From contig JAOANR010000003.1 of the NCBI GenBank assembly GCA_030278955.1, forward strand, positions 52,424,902 to 52,488,901: DNA of 64,000 nucleotides, given 5' to 3'. Source of the stretch: Hygrophila difformis (Eukaryota; Streptophyta; Magnoliopsida; Lamiales; Acanthaceae). Positions 44,943-56,830 of this stretch are shown piece after piece. The notes below the pieces were generated by a model, which was given only the letters and a program-made list of their open reading frames with translations, ran no database searches and had not been told where the DNA came from. The stretch's first letter is position 1. Every line of letters begins with the position of its first letter. Made by a program: the position numbers and the translations under genes.

Positions 44943-47900
44943 TGTAATACCATAGAAATTGCCCGAAATATATATATGAATATATATTTTTGATTAATTC
45001 ACTAAGTAGATTTTTAATCAAATCTATATATATTATATGTTCAAATATGTGCTTAAAGATTAGTATATTATTTTCTACAAAACATACTTTGAAAAATTAT
45101 ATATATTTGTCTTTTCAAATAAATATATGGATTTCAATATCAAGTGTAATAAGTATATGGTTCATAGAATATTTTAAATCCATATACAAGTTTATATACA
45201 CATATATACCTTGGTCTTGAAAAAAATCTTTCCAAACATGTACACATGTATATACATGTATATATTTACATGTTTAAATTATAATGAGAATTATCTATTT
45301 TCTATATATCCTTGATTAATCATTCTACCCATATATTTTTTATTATGGGATTATTCTAGAATGCCATAATATAATTGGGAATAATTTGACTATGGTTTGA
45401 AATTGTAGGGTGGAATATTAATCATATCTTGTCATTTTCAAATAAAGAATATATTCCTTTTTGAAGCTATGTATGACTTACAAGATCACAAAAATTCCCA
45501 CATTATGATTTTTTTTAAGATAAGAATCTTAATATATATATATATAAAAAAAAATTAAAAAAAAAAGTTACTGTAGCATGCTACTGTAGCACGCTACTGT
45601 AGCATGCTACTGTAGCAGTCGGGCATTATGCGTTTTTGGCGACTTTTTGCCATTTTTTGGGTCCCAAAGGTGGGAATCTTGATCTATCACGGGGGAGGCA
45701 TATTTTGGATGATTATAGAAGTTCCTAACACCCCATTTCAGCCATCAACACTCAAAAATTCATCCCAAAACTCTCCCAAACTCTCCCAAAGCCAAAACAC
45801 TCTTCCGGCGACTTTCCGGCAACTTTCCGGCAACCAAATCCGACCAAGGAAGTGTGTAGATCAAGGATTGCAAGCTTTGGATTGTTGGTAAGATGTTAAT
45901 CAAGTTTCAATATGGTTTTAAGATCATAACCATCATCCTAACTTATGAATCTTCGTATTCAAACACAAATCGGAGCCAAGGGAAGAATAAATCGGGTGGA
46001 AGAGATTCGTTCGTGACACCCCGTGGATTCCGGACGACCCCGTGACTTCCTAAACATCATCCCCACTGTAAGTTAACCTTACTATGGTTTTGGGTGACTT
46101 AAAATGCAACAAAAACATAGAGTTTTAAAAACTCTAAAATCTGTCAACAAGAGAAACCCTCAACGCAGCGTTTTCGTATGAATTTTTCAAACCTCTAAAG
46201 CTGCTCAAACAATAAAACTCAAAACATGAAAAGTGTTCCTAAGACTTTGGTCTAGCTTCTGTAAAAATTTTAGAATTTTTCATGATGTTTTGAAACCTGA
46301 AACCAACCCAAAACTGAAGAGTATTAAATCTGGATCTTAGAACTTTGGCAGATTTCACTCTCAATCTTGTTGGTTATTTTGACCTTGGATCTAGGCCGAT
46401 CTAGGATTGGTGTTGAACATAAGAATTGTAGATCTATGAGTTTGGAATATTACTGTAAGTTTTTAGAATTTTTCGTTGAGATTTGAGCCTCCGAATCTGA
46501 GCCGATCCGATCTGCGTTAGAACCGAATACACGAACCTTGACAGATTTCATTATCAAACTTGACGAGCAAAACTCTTACTTCGAGTGTTCAAACCTGAAA
46601 ACTCAAAACTAAGATTTTGATCCAAAGATCTTAAGCTATATTGTGTAAAAATTTCAGAGATTTTCATCAAGTTTTGATACCCCAAATCGTGTCGGACATA
46701 TTCTGCGTTTTAAAGAATTTTCAAAGGATGACAGATTTCATAACCGATCTTGAGGAGCTTATTCCTATCATTTCTAGCCCGAACTAATCTTTGAGTTCTA
46801 AACAAAAGTTGCATATAATCATGTCTAGTATATGCATATGAAATTTCAGAATTTTTGGAGTCCATTTGATATGATAAAAAGTCAAATCTTTGAAAGGTGT
46901 CAAACCTGAATCCTGACAGCATACTATTTGAGTCGAAAACTTGATTTTTGCCTCGTTTCCTTAACCCGGATCGAGAAACTTAAAACACAAAAGTTGTTCA
47001 TTGGGATGATTTTGAGATGCTGTACAAATTTCAGATCAATCGCCTAAGAAATGGATTTTTAAACTGAAAGGGCGTAAACTGTGACATCGATCCGTTTTTT
47101 TTTTAAACTTGTGAGATCTTGAAATTTTGAAACAAACGGTCGAGACGTTGGAATTACGATATATCTATACTTTTGAAAAATCCCGTTACACCAAATAAAA
47201 ACATTTTCTTTAAAAGAATTCTTTTGAAACATTGGGGATTTGTGACCAAGTTTGATATTATCAATATGATTCATGCGGGTTTGATTCCCTATGATGTATT
47301 TGAGTTCTTGCGGGTTCGATTCCCCAAGGGCGATCGTATGTTTTCCTGCGGGTTCGATTCCCCAGGACGTGTGTTGATTCCTACGGGTTCGATTCCCTAG
47401 GATGTATTGAGTTCTTGCGGGTTCGATTCCCCAAGGGCGATTGTATGTTTTCCTGCGGAAATATTGATTATGAGGATTGCGGTCACAAGAGCCCTGGTGA
47501 ATGGTGAACTATAAAAGAAACGAAAGATATTGAGAAATGGTTACGTAACGGGAAAATAAGAGATTCAATATTTTTAAGTATCTATGCCTTGCAAATCATT
47601 TTACTATGCAAGTTGAATTATGATCACGTGGAAATCCTTATTTTAAATCATGCCATTTATTTATAGTGGATGATTAACTTAAATTGGGTATTACCTACAA
47701 ACATTTTTCTTAATTAATTTAATTAAAGGCTTTGAAACCCCTAACCCATGCTATGTGTTAACTTACTCAGCGCGTTTTTGCTGACCCAAACCATTTATCC
47801 TCTTTTTCTTTCAGAGTTGAAGAATATGCATCATCATATGCATACTGGGAATTTTTGGGGATTACATTATATTTTAAATTTTGCGTTAGACTAGAATTTG

Positions 47901-48155
47901 CATGAACGGGCCTGTTTAACCCGTGTTTTGGCCATGTTGGCCCTATATTCAAATTCCGCTGCACTATATATGTAAATATTATTTTCCGCTGCAACTCTGA
48001 TGTATTATTTTTAAATTATTTATGAATGGGCTGTTTGAATATTTTTAATTCTGAAAAACCATAGCCTTGCATTAGTGAGCTCGGAGAAACCGTGTCTTGC
48101 TAGGGAGGTGTGGCGGTGGCATCCCGGCCTGGGTTACCAAAACCGGGGTGTTACA
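44943..48155 (+). repeat. E4 LTR3
   Basis: Matches LTR2 until about 47935, then a distinct stretch (GGCCCTATATTCAAATTCCG and loss of TCTCTT near 48072) before the common tip. Donor 46068, hairpin 47767-47784, acceptor 47814. Confidence 0.9.
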
Positions 48156-48175
48156 AGTTGTTCTTTTTAGTGTTA

Positions 48176-48994
48176 TCAAAATATTTCACTATATTTAACG
48201 AATCTTAATGGAGTGCTATATTTCAATAATGGATGTTCCGAGGGAATTAGCTGTTAGCTGTTAACTGATTCTGTGAGTAATAATTAGTTAAAATTAGCTG
48301 TTTGACAATTTCGAGACTAACTTTTTGCCTAGAATAAGCTAAAATCCAAAATGCTGTTATTTGCAGCGGTTTCAAAACGAGCTGATTGAACACTGTTTTA
48401 TGTTATTTTATCTTTTTAAATTAGCTATTTTATCTCATATTATGAGATAAATTAACTGATTGGATTTAGCTGTTTTGCCAAACATGGCCAGTATGTGCTT
48501 ATTATGGTAGCATATTCAATAATAATCTCTTTATTTTTTTAATATTTATTTTATTATATACTTAAATAATTAAAAAATAATGATATATCTATATATCTAA
48601 TAAAAACAATATAGTCCAATTTCCCCTACTTTCCCACCCCCTTTTTTCAACACCCCATCCAACTTTTCTCCCCGGTTTCAACAATCTCATTCATATATAT
48701 ATTATATTTATATCTATACTATCCTAAAAACTTATTAATAAAATATTATAATATTTTTAATTAATTTCTATTATTATATATTTTTAGAATATCACGTCAA
48801 ATTCGATTTATTCCTCCAAAGATTTGCATATCTCCACCAAACATCATCATATTTCTCTATAAATACTCCACTCATTTATCTAATCTCATGATTGTCTTGA
48901 AATTCTCACAATCTCACAATTTTTTTCATGCTTATTCTTCATTATTTCTTTATTTTTCTCAACTTTGATTTTATCTTTAAACAATGTCTTTTGT
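48176..48994. other. AT-rich unique DNA, possible decayed MITE
   Basis: 48230-48490 has TTAGCTGTT/AACTGATT words at both sides, a central palindrome TATCTCATATTATGAGATA (19 nt) and a TTTGCCAAACATGGCC end resembling common plant MITE tips, but the arms are too decayed to call. The rest shows no gene. Confidence 0.35.
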
Positions 48995-50859
48995 TTCTTT
49001 GTAACACCCCCATTTTCCCTAAAAGAACAGCGGAAGCACAGTGCGGGAAGAATGGGCCGATGTTACCGCCACGCATTCCGGGCCGTCCGGAATACGCTAC
49101 GGCTAGCAGGCATACTTGCATAAAATCGGAGTTTAATGTATATGCTAACCACTTTCCGGACAAGTTAACATATAATGTTCACATAAGCTTATAATACTGT
49201 AACAAGTATAAAATAAGCTTAATAAAATTTGTGCGGTTTACACAACCAACACAGAGGAATATATTCCTCAAATGCGCGCAACGGTAAGAATGGAATAAAT
49301 CCATGGAAATTTTAATTTAAAAAAAAAATTATTACCGCGCATTTAAAAATAATATGATAAAAACATGAAGCGCGTTGTTTAGACTGGTAGGTCACAATAA
49401 TTGCACAAGTAGGGATTAAACCCAGATAATTTCTCCATGCTAAAAATAAAATCTATGCCAAGTAATAATTATTTATCCCATTGGGGATTATAAAATATAC
49501 ATTTTTTTAAAATAATAATAATATCCCAAACCGTGCCCGTGCAAAAGATGCTCTACCGAACCTTGCAGATCTCATATCCTGAAAGGAAATTGTGAAAAAT
49601 GTAGAGTCAGCGAAAACAATCGCTGAGTAAGTAGACCCTTACTCCCGGAGGAGGTCGAGTTACGGAAATAATTTAAATAACATTTAGGGAATAAGGCATG
49701 CTTAAACGAGGATAATTTATACATAAATGAAATATTAGTCTATATCCCGGGAACAGATAATATAACAATATGCGTTACCGAGAAATAATTATCTCAGCCA
49801 CCGTGATGTGCAGGTTCCCTGCCGTAGGGCCCAATTCGCACATACACTCAAGGGTGTGGGAGAGGTAAGAAATTTCCTCAAACCCACTGTGAGATAAGGT
49901 AATGGCATCGGGCTGAATAATCCCAGTGGTCCCCGTGTGGCTAAATATTGCACAACAAACGTGGGAGTTGGGCAGCAGCGACCCACACACAGTCCCACCC
50001 CCGTAACAATGCGCGCTCAAAAATCCGTAGGATTTTGAGAATGGTTATAACAATTATTAAGCACAGTAAAAATGGCATACCAATATTCCAAAAAACAGTA
50101 GGGAGCAATAAGCATAAATTTAAAATATAAATGCGGTATTGAAATTTATGCTCAAGCTAAAATAAAATTGGGCTTACTCCAAAGAGTAAAGATCCACTTA
50201 CCGTTACCGTGGCGAAATGGGTATGACACACGCACCGGCTACGAGCAGACACTCCTTTTACAGCTATTTGGCTAGTAAACATTTTAACATTAATTTAGTA
50301 TAATATAATAGTATTTTAGAATAAATAATAACTGTACATTTTTTTCAATTCTATTAATTCTTACCGGATAATTTCTGAAATCTTCCTACTGCTCTCAAAA
50401 TGGCAGAACTAAAATGTCCTAATAGCTAACCTTACAGGATGGAAAAGAAGAAAAGAAAAAAATAAAAAAATAAAATAGCTGGAATAGGAAGGAGATACTG
50501 GAATAATCTGGGAAGGAGGAAGAGTGGTGAACTGATGATGAATTGGGGATGGTTTTATAAACAATCCATCCGCGTTCCTATTTAATACTATCAACATCAT
50601 TTGTCCTACAAAAAAGAAAAATCCTCCACACTCTCCTTCTCCTCCACAACTCTCCTTTCAGCTTTGCCCCATGCTCATGAATTCTTCCGGGCACACAACG
50701 AGCGGCGATGGAGACACGGCGATGGCGACCGGTTGCCGACAATGGCTCTCTTCTCCTCTATCTCTTTTCCTCTCTTTTTCTTTGTTTTGTGGTTTTGATT
50801 AATATTTGGATTGAAAAAAAAAAAAGATGGGGATGGTGACTTGGTGGCCACCACAGCGG

Positions 50860-51590
50860 CGGCAGGAACCGACGGCCGCGAGCGGCGGCGACGGCGGCGG
50901 TCAGGCGGCAGCGGCAGCGGCGTTGGCTCCCTCTCTCACTCTCGGATCTCTCTCTCTTTCTATTCTTCTTCTTTTTTTTATTTTGATTGTGGTTTGTTGT
51001 TGGGGATTGAGGAGGAGTATCGGTGGTGGTGGTGGTTTGGCGTCGGCAGCCGCGGGTGGTGGTGGCGATGCGGCGGCCGTGGCTGTGGTGGTTGCGGGTG
51101 GTGGCTCGGAGGAGGGAGATGGAGAGGTGGCGGATGGTGGTGTTGGCCGGAAAAGAGAGCGGCGGTGGCCGTGGGATTGAAAAATGGTGGTGGTGGTGGT
51201 CGACGGCTGTGGCCGCGGTGGCGGGAGAATAGAGGAGGGCGGTGGTGGCGAAGCGAGATGGTGGTGGTGTAGTGGCTGCGGGTGGTGGCTCGAGATGGGA
51301 AAAAGGGCGGCGGAGGCAGTGGTTGTGGTTGGTGGCCGGATATGGGAAGGGAGGCCTCGGCGGCGGAGATGGTGGCTGTGGAGGCGGCGACACCTGTGGC
51401 CGGACTCCGGCGGTGGTGACAGGGCCGGGAATGGCCAGAATGGAGTTCGGGGACGGGGAGATGGTTCAAGATCCGGATTTTGGGGTTTAAGGGAGGTGTT
51501 GGCCGGAGATGGTGGGCGGCCGGAGTTTCGCCGGAATCTCGCCGGCGGCGAGAGCGGCGCCGGAGATGGGGGCGGCGGCAGTAGCTCTCT
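50860..51590. repeat. GGN/GGT-rich skewed block in E6 LTR
   Basis: About 0.7 kb of G-rich plus strand (GGTGGTGGTGG, CGGCGG) with little C. Minus transcripts would be C-rich. The plus strand has G-quadruplex potential. Copy at about 61075-61805. Confidence 0.75.
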
Positions 51591-51601
51591 CTTTTTTTTT
51601 T

Positions 51602-51651
51602 TTTAGGGTTAGGGTTTGGTTTAGGGTTTGGGCTAGGGTTTGGATTGGGCC
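51602..51651 (-). promoter_or_regulatory. Telo-box plus site II cluster in E6 LTR
   Basis: Several AAACCCTA words next to GGCCCAAT (minus strand), the pairing typical of plant ribosomal-protein-type promoters, and AAGCCCAA near 51670. Copy at about 61818-61853 with one unit fewer. It lies upstream of the G-rich block in element orientation, so it is a plausible core promoter. Confidence 0.55.
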
Positions 51652-52102
51652 TAATTGTTTTGTGTGTTGGGCTTTTATTTTTTTGCTCTATTCTTTTACT
51701 TGTTGGGTCATACAATTTACTGGCCCAATTTTATCCAACCAACTAATTAAAAACTATGGACTTAATAATTCTTAACACTTAAAATTTTAAACTTACGGAT
51801 TTAATGGGATAAATTTTATTTATTAATTTGGCACCAATAATCAAATAATTAAAGGCTCCGAATCCTTAATTTGGGATAATTGGTACTTAAGTAGTACTTA
51901 AATAGTTAGACAAAATATAATTTTTTTCAACACTTAATGGATTAATATCTCTAATTCATTGATACGGGCTTAAATTTATAATTTAATTAATGTTTAATAA
52001 TATTAAACCCGGTATTTATAAATTAATGGTCCTAACCAACTTGATCTAATTAACTATGTTGAAGACAACTTAAATAATCATCTTCCAATATTTTACAAAA
52101 GT

Positions 52103-52103
<1 letters not shown>

Positions 52104-52138
<35 letters not shown>
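52104..52138. repeat. (AT)n microsatellite
   Basis: About 17 AT units; shorter in the other E6 LTR (62307-62332). (TTA)n follows at 52184-52231. Confidence 0.95.
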
Positions 52139-52142
<4 letters not shown>

Positions 52143-52193
52143 AGCTAGTTAAAAATTAAAATTGATCTTTTGTTAATTAAAATTTTATTATTA

Positions 52194-52231
<38 letters not shown>

Positions 52232-52253
52232 TTAAATTTTTCGGAGTGTTATA

Positions 52254-52291
52254 GTCTACTCTCCTTAAAATAAGGCTTCGTCCTCGAAGCC
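52254..52291 (-). other. E6 polypurine tract with hairpin
   Basis: Minus strand: stem GGCTTCG/CGAAGCC, loop AGGA (52274-52291), then TTATTTTAAGGAGAGTAGAC adjoining the LTR at 52253. Confidence 0.82.
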
Positions 52292-53109
52292 ACATAATGT
52301 GGTCATGAAAAAATCTTACATTGTAATCAGTAGTTCAAAACCCTATAAGTCTGATAGAATTTATTATTTAGGTATGATATCGCTAAATTCTAAGCTTAAT
52401 TAATTTTTTTTTCTTTATAAAAATCTATTATCTCATGATCGCGAGAATTTGATGTGGGTCTTTATTTATTAATGTACCATGACTTTTTATCATAATACAC
52501 TATCAAAATGAAGTAATTTATTTAATCAGTGCGTGACCCACCGTGCATTCATCTATCATGGCCTACCAACAAAATAATTACCTATAAAATCCTCTTTAAA
52601 TCTTTTCATGTTTACGCATATTTAATTTTTTTTATTTATTTTATTTATTTTTATTTTATTTATTTTTATTTTTTTTTTATTTTTTAGACATATACTACTA
52701 TTAGATAAAATTGCAAACTTCTAGAAACATAAACTGACATAATATTTTTCATTTTTTATTATTTTTTTTATGCTGTTTGAAAAAAAATTCTAAATATAAA
52801 TAAATACCTATAAAGCAAAGATTTCTGCTCGTGCCTATATGCATATGTGTGTGTTCCCATCCCAAAATATATTTTAAAAAAAAATAGTACTTGGCATATT
52901 TTATATATATTCAAAATAGTTTCGTGCAAAAATTTGAACAATTTAATTGCACTATTATTATTATTATTTATTTATTTATTATTCTTTTTTTTTTTTTTGA
53001 GAAAGAGTTGTATTCATGAACTCATACATGTACATAGAAAAACATCACTGCTTGAAAGCCACACCCAACTAGAAAACAACCAGCTAGCAGATAACACTTC
53101 TGTTCGTAC
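52292..53109 (-). other. E6 internal region, left part
   Basis: AT-rich, non-coding. 52820-52945 is the inverse of E2 leader sequence (GGCACGAGCAGAAAT ... TTTTGCACGAAA). Confidence 0.6.
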
Positions 53110-55452
53110 TGTAACACCCCGATTTAATTAACTCATAATTAATTTAATTTAATTATGGTTAATTAACAAAAGACTTGGTATGTGGATTATTTTGTAGGGA
53201 ATGAAGATTTAAGTGGGGGGATAAGTGAGTCCAACTCACTAGATAATAAGAGTCAAGTGCTCAAATGGGTGCAATGTGGTCAAGACAAGTAGTGTAAACC
53301 TTTTAACCCACATTCCGACCCGACCCGACCCTTTTGCCAACCCGGGTCGACCCACATCTCATCAAAACACCCCCAAATCAGCCATGACCTTTCATTTGCA
53401 CCCAACACTTAGAAATTTAGGGCTCATCCCGTTTTTGTGGAGGAAGAGAGAAAAATGGTGCCATCGGGAAGGAATTGACAAGTTTGAGCTCCAATCAAGT
53501 TGGGGGATTGCTTATATATGCTTTGGTAAGTATTTTCCTAGCTTCAACACTTGATTTTGAGGATGTTTGAGTGGGTTTTGGAAGTGATGAAAGTTGGTGA
53601 CGGGAATTCAATTTTTGGGATGAACTCTTGTAGATCGGCTTGGAATTTGTGTTAAATCCTTGCTTGGGAGTTGCAAATCAGTCTTGGGAGCTAAGGTTAG
53701 TACTTGAGACCATTTTGGTGTTGTTAATTTCAGTTTTAAAGCTTCAAATGGTTTCAAGATCAAGAAATTATGTTCTTGGATGAATTTTGATGTTTGGAGC
53801 TTGATTTCTTGTTATGTAGCTTGGTATTGGTGTTTGGAGGCGTTGGGGAGCTGTATTGGAAGAGTTTGGACCACCTCAATACCAGGCAAGGGTAGAGATA
53901 GGCCTAAATGGGGGCATAATCGGTGGAATGGCCGGAAACCGCCATTTCCATCGTTTCTGGTGTGTCGGCGCGTACTTGGCGCGCCCTTTAGCCAAACAGC
54001 GCGCGAGCAGCGCGCGACACGAACGTCACGACGTCCGTGACGAGACCCGCGCGGGGTTGGCGCGGTTTTCATGAGAAAACCGCGCGGGGTGCGCGCCGCC
54101 CCTTCTGTCCGCGCGATTCGTCCGCTCGTTTTTCCGATTCTTCGTCCTTCGTGTTTCCTTAGTTCTTCTTATGCTTCTAGCATGCCATAACCATCATTAT
54201 GCTCACAATCTTTGAACTTAGTTGTGATTAGCGGTGATCTACTATGCCTTAGTTAAGATCGAGACTTGTTTCGCTTCTATGACGATATGTGTTGATGCCG
54301 ATATGTGGGACTTGGCACACCCCGGAATATTTTAAAACTACTATTTTAAAGAGCCCGGATTATTTTTTTTTTAAACTATTATTTTCAAGTATTATTATTT
54401 TTAAAGTTATCATTTATAAACTAGTAGTATATTTCAAAGAGCCCAGACTATTTTAAAGCTATTTATTTTAAAGAAAATACTTCACTCGAGATGAGTGATT
54501 GAATTGAATGTGAATAATTGTGATGATATATTGAGATTGAAAAGGATTTATATCCTAGTCTGATTTTGGCTGGAAAGGGCTCATGACCCTTTGCCTGACC
54601 CGCTTGCCGTAAGCCACAATCTCAGCTGTTAGTGTCCGCGGCGGGGGCACTGTGGGTATGTCTCTCGACCATTAAGGGGAGTGGACCCTTATATGGGAGG
54701 GAATACCGACCATGGTACCTAGGTGCGCGCTAGGCATGCTTATGTGTTGCATTTAGGGTAGATAGACATCCTAGGTCATAACATTTCATCTCATCATCCA
54801 TCATTCATCTTATTTGCAGTGGTTGAAGCACCGGTATGGGACGGTGTGATGTTTACTTATTTGCACTGTTTAATTTTTATGTTATGCCTAACAAATGTTA
54901 AAAACGGAATATATCTCCACATATATTTATAAATATACTTCTAGGGAATCAAGAATTATTCTTGTTTCCCCTTATGCCGATTCTTCTATTCTTGCTCAGT
55001 ACCTTGTACTGACCCTTGCTATGTTTTTATGTATAGATATTCCCGGGGAGGACGCAGAGCCTGAGCACGATGTGGGGTTTGGGGATGAGTGATCTACCTA
55101 GGGATGCGTTAGCATGTTGTGGACTTATGTGCTTGTCTTGAATAATATGCTATGACTCTATTACCTTGTCTCGTACTGCTTGTGATACTGATCGTTACAC
55201 TATGTTCTGTCTCGTGTGTTACTTAATATCTCTGACAGGTTGAGATGAGACTGTTATGTCGCATGAATAAGGCTTGTAAGCCGGACGTCTGTTATGATGT
55301 GAGGTTTCCTTTCTGGATTTGTATTATGATTCATTGGCTTCCTGTTACTTGGCTACGTGTTATTGATCTTAAATTGATTGGCCAACAGTTTAAGAGAGGT
55401 AACACGGCAGTGACGTCACAGAAATTTGGTTTTAAATTTTTGGGGCGTTACA
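53110..55452 (+). mobile_element. E7: solo LTR of the E5 superfamily
   Basis: TGTAACACCCCGATTTAATT to GGGGCGTTACA, 2343 bp, TSD CGTAC at 53105-53109 and 55453-55457, no internal region. It shares with E5 the GTCCGCGGCGGGGGC box, GATGGTACC/GGGACGGTGTGAT segments, hairpin 54996-55012 (TCAGTAC/GTACTGA), acceptor-like TATAG (AG 55036) and the end. A GCGCGC cluster is at 53965-54110. 54322-54479 is a foreign insert from an E3/E4-type leader. Confidence 0.92.
54322..54479 (+). repeat. E3/E4-type leader fragment embedded in E7
   Basis: CGGAATATTTTAAAACTACT..., TTCAAGTATTATTATTTTT and GCCCAGACTATTTTAAAGC match the PBS-proximal leader of E4/E3 (20088-20240; 40144-40260), with the two blocks in swapped order. 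Confidence 0.75.
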
Positions 55453-55457
55453 CGTAC

Positions 55458-56388
55458 CACCCCACACAGCTCATTCATTCTACCGACAGTCCAAAAGAAA
55501 ACAGCAATTTTTTTTTTTCAAAGATGCCCTTCAATTAATTTACTCTACAGACACCCCATAGACTTGTCACTATCTCCTACTTTTTCAAAGATCCCCTTCA
55601 ATCCGGCATCACTTTTTTTTTTCAAAGTCACCATCAATTAATTTTATTTATTTTATTTTATTTATTTATTTATTTTTTTTTTGGTGAGTAGTCTGTAGTC
55701 TATCTAATACTACTGTTTTGATATAGTATTATTTGTCCCTCAATTATTCTGCAGGCCAGGGTTTCACAAATCTCCATTAAAGTCAAATAATATTGACTTA
55801 TGGGTATATATTAAATTGTCTCCTACTTCAATTTCTTTTGTAGCCATTTACCCTCTATCTCTACCGCCTCTACCCATTGTGTTTGCTTTTTTTTTTAGAA
55901 AAATTTGAATATCAAATAATTTAAAATTTAAAATTTTATGGAGTGTTTTAATGGTGTAGTGTCGTTTCCCATTTCCCTCCTAAGGACCACATCATTACAT
56001 GCCATGGTTTTAGTACTACCCCACTTTCACAGAAATATTAAAGTAAAGTAGGACTCTGGTAAACATTCACACTTCACAATTGTACTAGTAAAAGGAATAG
56101 ATATATTTCCTTGGGTATTCCCATTTCAAAATAGTATTAAAAGAAATATTTGACATAGTTTTCAAAATATTTTTGTGCAACAATTTTAATAAGTTAAGTG
56201 CACTACTTTTATAAAAAAAATGTTTTTTTTTTTCAAAATATTTTTCATGCAAAACTTTTAAAAAAATTTAAATACATGACTTTTCATAGCAATAATGCTT
56301 TCAAAAATATTTTCTCGTGCAGAACCTTTTTTTAAAAAAATAAAATTAATGCACGTTCCCTTAGAGCGAAACCGCTCTGATACCAAAC
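55458..56388 (-). other. E6 internal region, right part, with PBS
   Basis: Non-coding. About 56160-56350 has the leader repeats; minus-strand PBS TGGTATCAGAGC at 56374-56385, three bases from the 5' LTR. Confidence 0.8.
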
Positions 56389-56830
56389 TGTAACACCCCC
56401 ATTTTCCCTAAAAGAACAGCGGAAGCACAGTGCGGGAAGAATGGGCCGATGTTACCGCCACGCATTCCGGGCCGTCCGGAATACGCTACGGCTAGCAGGC
56501 ATACTTGCATAAAATCGGAGTTTAATGTATATGCTAACCACTTTCCGGACAAGTTAACATATAATGTTCACATAAGCTTATAATACTGTAACAAGTATAA
56601 AATAAGCTTAATAAAATTTGTGCGGTTTACACAACCAACACAGAGGAATATATTCCTCAAATGCGCGCAACGGTAAGAATGGAATAAATCCATGGAAATT
56701 TTAATTTAAAAAAAAAATTATTACCGCGCATTTAAAAATAATATGATAAAAACATGAAGCGCGTTGTTTAGACTGGTAGGTCACAATAATTGCACAAGTA
56801 GGGATTAAACCCAGATAATTTCTCCATGCT
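56389..56830 (-). repeat. E6 5' LTR, first segment
   Basis: Equals 49000-49441 of the 3' LTR; interrupted by E8 after ATGCT. Confidence 0.92.

Larger units (their letters stand above)
27434..48155 (+). mobile_element. E4: tandem three-LTR, two-internal element without genes
   Basis: LTR1 27434-40129 (split by E5), internal 1 40130-40930, LTR2 40931-44140, internal 2 44141-44942, LTR3 44943-48155. All LTRs begin TGTAATACCATAG and end CGGGGTGTTACA. Flanks AGTGG (27429-27433) and AGTTG (48156-48160) fit a TSD with one change. The internals are about 0.8 kb with PBS, GCCCA leader, the first 13 codons of gag, and two hairpin-PPT units. E4 is a deletion relative of E3, dependent on trans supply of every protein. 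Confidence 0.9.
49000..52253 (-). repeat. E6 3' LTR (3254 bp)
   Basis: In minus orientation: tip at 52253, (TTA)n and (AT)n tracts, GGCCCAAT and telo-box motifs, a GGN-rich block, donor GT at 50201, hairpin 49607-49626 (TCAGCGA/TCGCTGA), acceptor AG at 49579. Long frames at 50758-51715 are low-complexity Gly/Trp or Pro/His artefacts. Confidence 0.92.

Noticed and set aside
48230..48490. A definite MITE
   Set aside because: Similar words at both sides and a central palindrome, but no convincing TIR pair or TSD.
51602..51651. Telomere or interstitial telomeric array
   Set aside because: Only a few irregular TTTAGGG words next to site II motifs; a promoter-type telo-box cluster fits better.
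50758..51715. Frames of up to 245 codons (Gly/Trp-rich, Pro/His/Thr-rich), again at 60933-61977
   Set aside because: Products of a GGN-skewed low-complexity block open in several frames at once.
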